Shown here: in pieces, positions 16,844-25,227 of the stretch
How positions within the stretch are numbered: position 1 is the first letter of the stretch
How the letters are laid out: each line of letters opens with the position of its first letter
DNA from: UBA1952 sp965246765
Lineage (GTDB): Bacteria; Bacteroidota; Bacteroidia; Chitinophagales; Chitinophagaceae
Assembly (NCBI GenBank): GCA_965246765.1
Contig: CBDFFJ010000005.1
Span: 992,001-1,056,000 of the forward strand
Direction: 5' to 3'
Length of the DNA: 64,000 nt
The notes under the pieces: generated by a model
Told to the model about the DNA's origin: nothing
The model's database searches: none
The model's input: only the letters and a program-made list of their open reading frames with translations
Program-made: the position numbers and the translations under genes

Positions 16844-17839
16844 TTATAGCTCCGCACCAGCCAGCCCGATGCTGCGCGAATGCCCCAGCGCCGTTTTGCT
16901 GTGGGTAAAGTAGCAGACTTCCACGCCGGCGGCTTTCATCTCCGCTTCATACTTACGCGTGCGCTCCAGATGCGCTTTCACGCGGTGGCGGATGTAAACG
17001 GCAATCACCCTGCCGGGAAAGTTTCGGATGATACGGGAGTAAATGTGCGGGTCGCGTTGCGTATCGTCGCCCATGAGCACATAACGCTGGGCAGGAAATT
17101 CCTCCAGGATGCGCACCACGCGGGTGAACTTGCCGTCGTGGTTATTGCCGCCCGTATTCCAGAATGAGTGCAATGCTTTCATGGAGTTCAGCAGGAAGAT
17201 GCCCTCCGGCATGTTGTGCGAGCGGCAGAATTCTTTCAGGTAATCGTAAAGATTCCATTCAGAGGAAGAAACATAAAAAAACGGATTCGGCTTATCCGGC
17301 GTAGCGCCGCCGCCGAGGGCCAGCGCGCGGTAATGCTCCGGCGCGCCGGAAAAAGCCTCCCGCGTGCGGGCATTGTGCGAAAGAATGGTAGAAAGGCGGT
17401 GAAAGATGCTATCGGTATTCGTTACAAGGAAGGTGTCGTCTATGTCGGAGATGACGGCGAAGGGTGCATCGTGCGGCATGTAGATTTTCCCTTCTGCTTT
17501 CACGGAAGGATTATCTGTGAGCTCAGCGGCTATATCGCCCCAAGGGCCCGAAATGGGTTGCGAAGGCGGCCATTCATCCGCAAAGAAGCCGTCGTCCGCC
17601 GCCTGGATTTCCCGCACATCAGCGCCGAGGCAGATGCGCACCTTCGCGTGCGGGATGGGATGCACATTGAATAGGCGGAGCATGGCGGGGGCATTGTGCA
17701 GGAAGCCGTCTTTGTACAATTCCGGTTGCTGCGGGGGGCCAAGCAGGGCGTGGCCCATTACCAGCACGCGGTCGGCATCACCATAACTGTGGTAAAGCCG
17801 CAGTTGGGGTGTTGGCGCGGAGATTATAGAAGAAAGCAT
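16844..17839 (-). CDS. DUF2183/App1-like phosphatase domain protein
   Basis: A 331-aa protein. The C-terminal two-thirds match the App1/DUF2183 catalytic domain: VISDIDDTFLVT (the HAD-type D-x-D-x-T/V nucleophile motif), FFYVSSSEWNLYDYLKEF, PEGIFLLN, KFTRVVRILEEFPAQRYVLMGDDTQRDP (late acidic motif) and AVYIRHR. App1 in yeast is a phosphatidate phosphatase; bacterial members have untested lipid or phosphoester substrates. The N-terminal about 120 residues form a beta-rich domain typical of the family. Divergent from a lipid-kinase gene 74 bp away, which suggests a shared role in phospholipid turnover. Confidence 0.87.
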   Translation of the reverse strand: MLSSIISAPTPQLRLYHSYGDADRVLVMGHALLGPPQQPELYKDGFLHNAPAMLRLFNVHPIPHAKVRICLGADVREIQAADDGFFADEWPPSQPISGPWGDIAAELTDNPSVKAEGKIYMPHDAPFAVISDIDDTFLVTNTDSIFHRLSTILSHNARTREAFSGAPEHYRALALGGGATPDKPNPFFYVSSSEWNLYDYLKEFCRSHNMPEGIFLLNSMKALHSFWNTGGNNHDGKFTRVVRILEEFPAQRYVLMGDDTQRDPHIYSRIIRNFPGRVIAVYIRHRVKAHLERTRKYEAEMKAAGVEVCYFTHSKTALGHSRSIGLAGAEL

Positions 17840-17913
17840 GGGCTATATCAGCCTCTAACAATGTGCCACGGTATAAGAACGCGCCGCCGCCAGGCGCGTT
17901 CCTACGAAACACT

Positions 17914-18792
17914 ATGAGAATCCTCTTTGTCATCAATCCAACATCCGGCGGGACCACCAAGGAAGCCTGGGAGGCCGGCATCGCTGATTACTTCCGCGAC
18001 AGCCCGCACAGCTACGAATGGTATGAGATGAAAGGCGAAGGCGATGTAGGCACCCTGCAATACTGGATGGCCCATTGGGGGCCGGACCGAGTGGTAGCCG
18101 TCGGCGGGGACGGCACTTTAAAGTTTCTCGCCGAAAACCTTCACCATACGGGCATGCCAATCGCCTTCCTGCCCGCAGGCTCTGCCAACGGCATGGCGAA
18201 GGAGCTGAATCTCCCGGCCACTATTCCGGAAGGACTGAAGATTGCTGTTGAGGGTACGCCAAAGAAGATGGATATTATCCGCATCAACGGCGGGCATATC
18301 TCCATCCACCTCGCCGACCTCGGCATGAATGCCCAGCTCGTAAAATACTTTGAGCAGAGCGACCGACGCGGTATGTGGGGCTACGCGCGCGAGGTGCTCA
18401 AAGTGCTGCGTAAAAAGCAGCGCATCTCCATGAAGCTGGAAATAGACGGGAAGACGCTTGAGCGCGAGGCGTGGATGGTGGTGATAGCCAACTCCCGCCT
18501 TTATGGCACCGGCGTAGCGATTAACCCCAACGGCTCCGTACACGACGGCGTGTTTGAAATTGTGCTGCTCAAACAGCTATCGCCCTGGGAGATTCTAAAA
18601 ATGGTGCTGCGCAACCGCCGCTTTAATAAAAAGAAAGTAGAGGTGCTTGTAGCAAAGAAGGCGAAGGTGATAGCTGAGTCGCCGGTTTATTTCCAGGTGG
18701 ACGGCGAATATATCTGCGAATGCGCGGGGCTGGACTGCGCTATCGAGGAAGGCGCAGTAGAAATGATTATTCCGGACGCGCCTGCCGTTTAG
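17914..18792 (+). CDS. Diacylglycerol-kinase-family lipid kinase (YegS-like)
   Basis: A 292-aa soluble lipid kinase. N-terminal nucleotide-binding motifs: INPTSGG and VAVGGDGTLKFLAENL, then FLPAGSANGMAKELNLP. The C-terminal beta-sandwich ends with PVYFQVDGEYICECAGLD, the usual QxDGE motif. ATG 17914 is used because homologues start MRILFVINP; the frame opens earlier at 17863. It phosphorylates a lipid such as diacylglycerol, phosphatidylglycerol or ceramide; the exact substrate cannot be read. The divergent neighbour is a DUF2183/App1 phosphatase, the opposite activity. Confidence 0.9.
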   Translation: MRILFVINPTSGGTTKEAWEAGIADYFRDSPHSYEWYEMKGEGDVGTLQYWMAHWGPDRVVAVGGDGTLKFLAENLHHTGMPIAFLPAGSANGMAKELNLPATIPEGLKIAVEGTPKKMDIIRINGGHISIHLADLGMNAQLVKYFEQSDRRGMWGYAREVLKVLRKKQRISMKLEIDGKTLEREAWMVVIANSRLYGTGVAINPNGSVHDGVFEIVLLKQLSPWEILKMVLRNRRFNKKKVEVLVAKKAKVIAESPVYFQVDGEYICECAGLDCAIEEGAVEMIIPDAPAV

Positions 18793-18831
18793 GCGTCAAG
18801 GCACAACTTTCGCAAGACGGCTGCATATCCC

Positions 18832-19635
18832 ATGAACTACCTCTTCCTTGCCGGCTCCCTGGCCATCTTTCTGCTCATCCTTTTCAACTCCATCCGCAAG
18901 CGGAAGAATCCTGTCGCACCCAACATCTCCCCGCGCAAAGCCCACCGTCTCCTGATGAAGCATGTCCGTTTCTATAAGGGCCTGAACCGCGACGAGCAAG
19001 CCTCATTCCGTATCCGCTGCAAGGATTTTTTAGACAAAGTAGCCATCACGCCTGTTGGAAAAGTAAAGGTCAAAACCCTTGACCGTATCTACGTGGCCGC
19101 AGCCGCCATCATCCCCATATTCCGCTTCCCCGACTGGCGCTACAACAACCTTAATGAGGTGCTTATCTATCCCGGCACCTTCTCCAAAGATTTTAAGAAT
19201 GAGGGCAACGTCCTCGGCATGGTAGGCGACGGGGCTATGCACCGCACCATGATTCTTTCCATCGGGGCGCTGCGCACCGGCTTTGAGCAATGGGGCCGTG
19301 GCAATACGGGCATCCATGAATTTGTACACCTTTTAGATAAAGCCGACGGCGCGGTGGACGGTATCCCGGAAGCAATGCTGCCTAAAGAGCTGACTGAGCC
19401 TTGGATGCAGTACATGCACCGCACAATAGAGCAGATACGCGCCGGCAAAACCGACATCAATCCATACGCCGCTACGAGTGAGGCGGAGTTCTTCCCGGTA
19501 ATTTCAGAATACTTCTTCCAGCGGCCGGAAGATTTTAAAGAGAAGCATCCGGAGCTATGGGGTTTGCTTGTAGAAATATACGGCGTGCCGGAACCGGCTG
19601 GGGAAGCTGCGCCTGAAGAAACCGGGGCGAAATAA
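18832..19635 (+). CDS. M90-family (MtfA-like) zinc peptidase
   Basis: A 267-aa protein with an N-terminal membrane anchor (YLFLAGSLAIFLLILFNSI) followed by a cytosolic domain. The metal-binding motif HEFVHLLDKADG (HExxH, then D) and the surrounding region (LNEVLIYPGTF, GAMHRTMILSIGAL) match the MtfA/M90 family, where MtfA binds the glucose regulator Mlc in Escherichia coli and has weak aminopeptidase activity. The downstream AATSEAEFFPVISEYFFQRPEDFKEKHPELW is the standard third-ligand region. The membrane anchor is common in Bacteroidota members. Partner unknown. Confidence 0.87.
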   Translation: MNYLFLAGSLAIFLLILFNSIRKRKNPVAPNISPRKAHRLLMKHVRFYKGLNRDEQASFRIRCKDFLDKVAITPVGKVKVKTLDRIYVAAAAIIPIFRFPDWRYNNLNEVLIYPGTFSKDFKNEGNVLGMVGDGAMHRTMILSIGALRTGFEQWGRGNTGIHEFVHLLDKADGAVDGIPEAMLPKELTEPWMQYMHRTIEQIRAGKTDINPYAATSEAEFFPVISEYFFQRPEDFKEKHPELWGLLVEIYGVPEPAGEAAPEETGAK

Positions 19636-19724
19636 GGCCATCCGGCTCCCTGCTATACACCGGACGCACAGCCGCTTTCAGGCATGATTTTACTCCGTGT
19701 CCCTTACAAATCCCTTTCTACAAC

Positions 19725-20318
19725 ATGGCTAAATCTACAAGCGCCTCTAAAAGCGCAAAGCCTGCCGCTGCGCTCCCGAAAGCGAAAGGCAACGCGCAAC
19801 CATCTATCCCCTCCGGCAATACGGAGCCGGCGCTAATGGAGCTGTTCGTCAGCGAGCTGAAAGATATCTATTGGGCCGAAAACCAACTGGTAAAAGCCCT
19901 ACCCAAAATGCAGCAGAGCGCAACGACCGCCGCCCTTGCAGATGCAATCGGCAACCATTGGGAGCAGACGCAGAATCAGGTAGCGCGCATAGAGCAAATC
20001 TTTGCCCTGCTGGGCAAAAAGCCCATCGCCAAAAAGTGCGACGCGATGGAAGGCCTCACCAAAGAAGGCGAAGCGGTGATTGAAGAAACGGAGGCAGGCA
20101 GCGCCACCCGCGATGCAGGCATTATCATCGCCTCGCAGAAAGTGGAGCATTATGAAATCGCGGCCTACGGCGGCCTCGCGCAATTGGCGCGCACGCTCGG
20201 CCTTACAGAGGCAGTAGGCATTCTGGAAGAAACCCTCACAGAGGAAAAAGAAAGCGACCGCCTGCTGACTGAGATTGGTGAAAGCGGCATCAATTACGAG
20301 GCGGGCGAAGAGGCGTAA
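19725..20318 (+). CDS. Ferritin-like DUF892 (YciE/YciF-type) protein
   Basis: A 197-aa protein. A low-complexity, Lys/Ala-rich N-terminal extension (about 35 residues) precedes the DUF892 four-helix bundle: LMELFVSELKDIYWAENQLVKALPKM, SQKVEHYEIAAYGGLAQLARTLG and ILEETLTEEKESDRLLTEIGES. Conserved Glu and His on the helices (E-N-Q, E-H-Y, E-x-x-x-D) are the usual di-metal ligands. The family is induced by stress and associates with catalases, consistent with the next gene (20610). A 26-bp inverted repeat lies between the two. Confidence 0.88.
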   Translation: MAKSTSASKSAKPAAALPKAKGNAQPSIPSGNTEPALMELFVSELKDIYWAENQLVKALPKMQQSATTAALADAIGNHWEQTQNQVARIEQIFALLGKKPIAKKCDAMEGLTKEGEAVIEETEAGSATRDAGIIIASQKVEHYEIAAYGGLAQLARTLGLTEAVGILEETLTEEKESDRLLTEIGESGINYEAGEEA

Positions 20319-20421
20319 TGCCGATTTCGGAATTCGGAGGACGGAATTCGGAATCAGGAGTTGAATCAAAAGAGCGCTGCTGCTGCACCTGTGGCATTTC
20401 ACAGCAGGCAATTCACGTCTT

Positions 20422-20501
20422 CTTTTGTCATCCCGGAACGGGAACTTGTAAAACACATAACACAGATGCAAGAGAAAGTTCCCGTTCCGGGATGACAAAA
20501 G
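20422..20501. repeat. 26-bp inverted repeat (stem-loop) between ferritin-like and catalase genes
   Basis: Two perfect 26-bp arms (20422-20447 and 20476-20501) separated by 28 bp, beginning CTTTTGTCATCCCGG and ending CCGGGATGACAAAAG. The word TTGTCATCCCGG recurs at 22929-22940, and relatives occur at 27039-27060 and 29251. It therefore belongs to a dispersed palindromic family and is not simply a terminator of the ferritin-like gene, although the hairpin could terminate transcription. Confidence 0.8.
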
Positions 20502-20609
20502 TTGCTGTAAAAAACCTGCTCTAATTGTGGAGCACACCAGCACGCATGTTCGTATCAGACACTCACCATTGACCGTTCACTATTTACCACTAATCACTCA
20601 TTTACTCCA

Positions 20610-22823
20610 ATGCCCAAGAAAAAACCAGTCGCTAAAGACAACGTCAATCCCGAAGCCGGCGACCTCGCAGCCGTCAATCCCGATAACCGGAAGACCATGA
20701 AGCTGGCGCCGCATACCGCGGACGCCACCAATGAAATGATGACTACCAACCACGGTGTGCTCATCAACGACGACATGAACTCCCTCAAGGCCGGCGAGCG
20801 CGGGCCTTCGCTTTTGGAAGACTTCATCTTCCGCGAGAAGATGACGCACTTTGACCACGAGCGCATCCCTGAGCGTGTGGTGCATGCCCGCGGCTCCGGC
20901 GCGCATGGCGTCTTCCGCGTGTACAAACCCATGGCGGAATACACGAAGGCGGGCTTCCTGCAAGACCCGGACGTGGAGACGCCCGTGTTCGTGCGCTTCT
21001 CTACCGTAGCCGGCTCGCGCGGCTCTACCGACCTGGCGCGCGATGTGCGCGGATTTGCCGTGAAGTTCTATACCGACGAAGGCAACTTTGACCTTGTAGG
21101 CAACAACATGCCGGTCTTCTTTATCCAGGACGCGCACAAGTTTCCTGACCTCATCCATGCCGTGAAGCCGGAGCAGGATAATGAGATGCCGCAGGCGGCC
21201 TCGGCGCACGATACGTTTTACGACTTCATCACGCTGATGCCCGAAAGCGCGCACATGATGATGTGGCTGATGAGCGACCGCGCCCTGCCGCGCTCCTTTC
21301 GCATGATGGAAGGTTTTGGTGTGCACACGTTCCGCTTTGTGAATGCGGAAGGCGTTTCGCACTTCGTGAAGTTTCACTGGAAGCCCTTGCTCGGCACGCA
21401 TGCCGTGGCCTGGGACGAGGCGCAGAACATCTCCGGCAAAGACTCCGACTATCACCGCCGCGACCTCTGGAACGCGATTGAAACCGGCAACTTTCCGGAA
21501 TGGGAATTCGGCGTGCAAATCATTCCGGAGGCCGACGAGCACAAGTACGACTTTGACCTCTTGGACAGCACGAAGCTGGTGCCTGAAGAGCTGGTGCCCG
21601 TCACGCCGGTGGGCCGCATGACGCTCAACCGTAATCCCGACAACTTCTTTGCAGAGACCGAGCAGGTAGCTTTCCACATCGGGCATGTGGTGCCGGGCAT
21701 TGACTTCACGAACGACCCGCTGCTGCAAGGCCGGCTGTTCTCTTATACCGATACCCAACTTATCCGCCTCGGCGGGCCTAATTTCCACGAGATACCCATC
21801 AACCGCCCCATCGTGCCGGTGCACAACAACCAGCGCGAGGGCCACATGCGCCAGACCATCAACAAAGGCAAGGCAAGCTACAGTCCCAACACGCTGGGCG
21901 GCGGCTGCCCCTTTCAGGCGGCGGCAAAGAGCGGTGGGTTTACTTCCTTCCCCGAGCGCATTGACGCGCATAAGGTGCGGGAGCGGAGCGCGAGCTTTAT
22001 GGACCATTACAGCCAGGCGCGGCTCTTCTTCCGCAGCCAGACAGAGCCGGAAAAGCAGCACATCATTGACGCGCTTTCCTTTGAACTGGGCAAGGTGCAG
22101 ACCATTTCTATCCGCGAGCGGATGCTAAGCATTCTTGCGCAGATTGATACCGGTCTCGCGACAGAAGTAGCCTACAACCTGCGGCTGCATGTGCCGAAGG
22201 AGATTCCCCAAAACTTTGGCATTCCTGCGGACGGCAATCCTGACCATTACGCTTCTATCATCAAGGAGCCGATGCTGGACATGTCGCCCGCGCTGAGCAT
22301 GTTGAAAGGGCCGATGGATTCTATTCAAACGCGCATGGTGGCCATCCTTGCCGCCGATGGCGTAGACGCTGATTCGCTGAACACGGTGAAGCAGGCCCTG
22401 CTGGATGCTGGCGCGATTCCCGAAGTGATTTCCACCCGGCAGAATTATGTGCTGGCGGCTGACGACACCGAGATTCCGGTGGACAAGAGCTTCCTCACGG
22501 CGGCCTCTGTCTTCTACGATGCGGTGTACGTACCCGGCGGCACCAACAGCGTAGCCACGCTGGAAGCCTGTGCCGATGCGGTGCATTTCCTGAACGAAGC
22601 CTTTAAGCACTGCAAGGCGATTGCCGCGGATACAGATGCCATTCAGGTGCTGGAAGCAACGTACTTCCGCCGCCGCATTCCGGAATCCTTTGATGAGGAA
22701 ACGGTGCTGCGCGAAGGCGTGGTGGTGAGCGATGATGTGGCGGGGCTGGCAGACCTGTTTATCAAGGCCATTGCGATGCACCGCTTCTGGGAGCGCGAGA
22801 AGCCGCGGAAGGTGCCGGCATAG
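20610..22823 (+). CDS. katE: Large-subunit (clade II, HPII-type) catalase
   Basis: A 737-aa haem catalase. The core has VVHARGSGAHGVF (distal His), LVGNNMPVFFIQDAHKFPDL (distal Asn), FSTVAGSRGSTDLARDVRGFAVKFYT and RLFSYTDTQ (proximal Tyr haem ligand). The extra C-terminal domain (about residues 575-737; TRMVAILAADGVDADSL, DAVYVPGG) is the DJ-1/GATase-like flavodoxin fold of large catalases such as HPII. It dismutates hydrogen peroxide in the cytosol. A 14-bp perfect hairpin terminator follows. Its placement after a ferritin-like stress gene is a common pairing. Confidence 0.95.
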   Translation: MPKKKPVAKDNVNPEAGDLAAVNPDNRKTMKLAPHTADATNEMMTTNHGVLINDDMNSLKAGERGPSLLEDFIFREKMTHFDHERIPERVVHARGSGAHGVFRVYKPMAEYTKAGFLQDPDVETPVFVRFSTVAGSRGSTDLARDVRGFAVKFYTDEGNFDLVGNNMPVFFIQDAHKFPDLIHAVKPEQDNEMPQAASAHDTFYDFITLMPESAHMMMWLMSDRALPRSFRMMEGFGVHTFRFVNAEGVSHFVKFHWKPLLGTHAVAWDEAQNISGKDSDYHRRDLWNAIETGNFPEWEFGVQIIPEADEHKYDFDLLDSTKLVPEELVPVTPVGRMTLNRNPDNFFAETEQVAFHIGHVVPGIDFTNDPLLQGRLFSYTDTQLIRLGGPNFHEIPINRPIVPVHNNQREGHMRQTINKGKASYSPNTLGGGCPFQAAAKSGGFTSFPERIDAHKVRERSASFMDHYSQARLFFRSQTEPEKQHIIDALSFELGKVQTISIRERMLSILAQIDTGLATEVAYNLRLHVPKEIPQNFGIPADGNPDHYASIIKEPMLDMSPALSMLKGPMDSIQTRMVAILAADGVDADSLNTVKQALLDAGAIPEVISTRQNYVLAADDTEIPVDKSFLTAASVFYDAVYVPGGTNSVATLEACADAVHFLNEAFKHCKAIAADTDAIQVLEATYFRRRIPESFDEETVLREGVVVSDDVAGLADLFIKAIAMHRFWEREKPRKVPA

Positions 22824-22846
22824 AACCGACTGGAATATTGATTGCT

Positions 22847-22877
22847 GCAGCGCCGCCGGATTGTCCGGCGGCGCTGC
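22847..22877 (+). terminator. Rho-independent terminator after catalase
   Basis: A perfect 14-bp GC-rich stem (GCAGCGCCGCCGGA / TCCGGCGGCGCTGC) with loop TTG, starting 23 bp after the stop. The T run behind it is weak (TTGTTTAA). Confidence 0.75.
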
Positions 22878-22960
22878 TTGTTTAAGAGCCTATCCGAACA
22901 ATACTGTTGATGTCTCTTTCCCAATCTTTTGTCATCCCGGTCTGCCATAGCTTAGCATTC

Positions 22961-23351
22961 ATGACCCGCTCCGAAGTCGTCAAGGCCATCCTCGCCCGCT
23001 GGGACTTACGATGCTGCCCGAATGGGCGCAGGGCGCATCGCTTGTTCATTACAAGAAGTATTACCTACTGCAATGTTTCGTGCGCGGCTTTCGCTTTTAC
23101 GAAGGGCCGAATCTGCTGGGCGGCATGGCGGAAGGCCACGAGCTGGAGCTGGTGCGCGAGCCGGACAATGAGTACGACGACTGCGCCATTGCCCTGTACT
23201 GGAACGGAAAGAAAATCGGCTTTATCCCGCGAAGTGCAATGAAGTACTGAGCCGGCTTTCAGACATCGGCGTGCCGCAGCTACGCGGTGGCGAAAATCTC
23301 CAACCTCGGCGAGGCGGTGGACGGAATTCGTTTATTGAGCTGGTGATTTAG
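22961..23351 (+). pseudogene. HIRAN-domain gene, broken by several frameshifts
   Basis: Successive reading frames together spell a HIRAN-type protein. The start MTRSEVVKAILARWD is in one frame. MLPEWAQG...KKYYLLQCFVRGFRFYEG...LVREPDNEYDDCAIALYWNGKKIGFIPR is in a second (23011 onward). NEVLSRLSDIGVPQLR is in a third from about 23230, VAKISNLGEAVDGIR returns to the second at about 23281, and FIELVI ends in the third at 23349-23351. Two frameshifts are certain and four probable. Bacteroidota HIRAN proteins of this type are usually longer, so the 3' part is also lost. The end overlaps the convergent gene by 20 bp. The product cannot be made. Confidence 0.8.
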
Positions 23352-25227
23352 TATCGGACTTTGCCGCGCTGGGGTCCGCAGCTTTAGCCGGGGCGACAGG
23401 AACATCTACTTTTTTTGTGTCGTTACCCTTTCCGATGGGCAGGTTATAAGTGAAGCTCACAAAGCCTTTAGCCTGGAATTTCCGAACGTAGCTCACATCG
23501 GTCGCGCTGAAAGGCAGAGCGTCATATACGCCCGCCGTTTGTGTGTATTGTTTGCTCAGCTCATTTACAAAGCCCATTGCGGCGCCGGCGGTTACCGCTA
23601 TCCGGTTTTGAGTGCCTATCAGGGCGCTTATGCCGCCAAAGTATCGGACGACCGCCTTCTCCTTCCCCTCCGTAAAAGTCAGGCCCGCGCCTATAGACCC
23701 GCCGAGGCTGAAGCCCGGTGACATCTTCGGGTAAAAGTGAATGAAGGAAGAGAAGCCAAACTCTCCGACCCGCTCTCCCTCATTGGTCAGGGCCGCGCGC
23801 CGGTCAATCACCGTGGAATCATTCCCTTTAAAGCCTTTGACAACGGTGCTGTCCCTGCGGATGGAAAAACGGGGGTCCCGAAAGCCAGCGTAGTAGATGC
23901 CGGAGCTGAAGTCTATCTTAAAGCCGCCCACGGTATAGGCCACAAGCTCCTGATTGGGGACGATGTAGGGCAGGCCGTCCTTGGCATTTTTGATATCCAG
24001 CTTGTAGATGATTTTGTCCGCCTGCCCGTCCACCGTTGGCAGGTTAATGACGTAGCGAAACTGCCGGGATTCCAGTCGCTCATAAGCTTTTTTGAAGGCT
24101 TTGTACAGGTCAGAATCCACCTTATTTATGTCCAGTTGGCCGGCTGTGAATGCCAGCGCATTCGCAGACGTGCCGCCGTTTAGGATATTACCAAACCAAT
24201 TATCCACCGCCGCCCTCGCCTGTTTTTTATACTCAGCGTATTGATTGCTGATATTAATGCAGGAGGAATTGTCCAGCAGGTTAAGAAAGGCGCTCATTTG
24301 CTCCAGCGCGAGTACGGCCGCTACTCTTGCCTTTTCTGTAGGCGTGAGCGCAGTTGCTGGCTGTTCTTCGCCCTCGTCGCCCATAATATTGGTCATACTC
24401 GGCGTAGTAAGCAGCGACAGCAAGTTGGGTATGTCAACGTTGTAAGAAGTCGTGCTGGGTGTCGCGGTCACCGTGAATAGGTCGCGGTTGAAGTTGCGGA
24501 TTTCCAGCGTTACCGGATAGCCGGCGGTCACGCGCAACGGATTGCCTCTGAACCATCCCTGCCTGATTTTCCCTCTCTGGTTGTATGTGTAGGAATACTG
24601 CGGATAGACAGAATAGACAATGCGGTTTCGCCGGAAGCGGGCCGGATCGCGTTCTGAACCGTTTATTACTGGTTTCTTGTCTTTGCAGCACGCATCTATG
24701 TCCACCTCGCCATGCTTATCGCATGCATCCTTAATGCAGGGCACAATATCCTCGCAGCAGCAATCGCCGAGGCTGGAAAGCAGGTCAGCCAAATGGGGTG
24801 GCGCTTTGTATCCCTTCATTTCTTTAAACAGCTTCAGCAGGTCCCGGTCTTCTTTTTTTACCACAACCTCGCTTCTTTTATCCGTAACGGCCACCTCTTT
24901 CTTCACGCTGCCAATTTCAATAACCACTATTACCTGCGCCGGCGCTCCCGAACCAAAATATTTCTCGGCAACATTGTATTGCAAAACCCCGCCCACTTCT
25001 TCCGCTGCCGCCTTATCGCCAGGGTTCTCCTTCTTGTACACTTTTACTGCGTCTTTCTTCACCCCTTTGATGATGATGAGTCCGCCTTTTTCCTTATTCG
25101 TGACGGTTCCGGACGCCGGCGAGGGATTTTTTTTGATTTCTTCGGCGCTTGCCTCAAAAATTGCCTGCGCGTGAAGGCCTACGGCGCCACACAGGCAGAA
25201 AACGATTGTAAATAGAAGCTGTTTCAT
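23332..25227 (-). CDS. Secreted protein with predicted C-terminal outer-membrane barrel
   Basis: A 631-aa protein of unknown function. Signal peptide MKQLLFTIVFCLCGAVGLHAQA. Three parts can be seen. The first is a Lys/Glu-rich N-terminal region to about residue 150 (KGGLIIIKGVKKDAVKVYKK). The second is a Cys-rich patch with CCCEDIVPCIKDACDKHGEVDIDACC (about residues 150-190). The third is a C-terminal region of alternating aromatic/hydrophobic strands (GEFGFSSFIHFYPKMSPGFSLGGSIGAGLTF, FQAKGFVSFTYNLP) followed by a Lys/Ala/Pro tail. ATG overlaps the stop of the upstream gene (ATGA), so the protein is co-translated with the trypsin-like membrane protease. No family was recognised. Confidence 0.75.
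   Translation of the reverse strand: MKQLLFTIVFCLCGAVGLHAQAIFEASAEEIKKNPSPASGTVTNKEKGGLIIIKGVKKDAVKVYKKENPGDKAAAEEVGGVLQYNVAEKYFGSGAPAQVIVVIEIGSVKKEVAVTDKRSEVVVKKEDRDLLKLFKEMKGYKAPPHLADLLSSLGDCCCEDIVPCIKDACDKHGEVDIDACCKDKKPVINGSERDPARFRRNRIVYSVYPQYSYTYNQRGKIRQGWFRGNPLRVTAGYPVTLEIRNFNRDLFTVTATPSTTSYNVDIPNLLSLLTTPSMTNIMGDEGEEQPATALTPTEKARVAAVLALEQMSAFLNLLDNSSCINISNQYAEYKKQARAAVDNWFGNILNGGTSANALAFTAGQLDINKVDSDLYKAFKKAYERLESRQFRYVINLPTVDGQADKIIYKLDIKNAKDGLPYIVPNQELVAYTVGGFKIDFSSGIYYAGFRDPRFSIRRDSTVVKGFKGNDSTVIDRRAALTNEGERVGEFGFSSFIHFYPKMSPGFSLGGSIGAGLTFTEGKEKAVVRYFGGISALIGTQNRIAVTAGAAMGFVNELSKQYTQTAGVYDALPFSATDVSYVRKFQAKGFVSFTYNLPIGKGNDTKKVDVPVAPAKAADPSAAKSDTKSPAQ

Noticed and set aside
20598..22061. 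487-codon open frame on the minus strand
   Set aside because: Antisense shadow of the catalase gene; no recognised motif, while the catalase active-site residues are all present.
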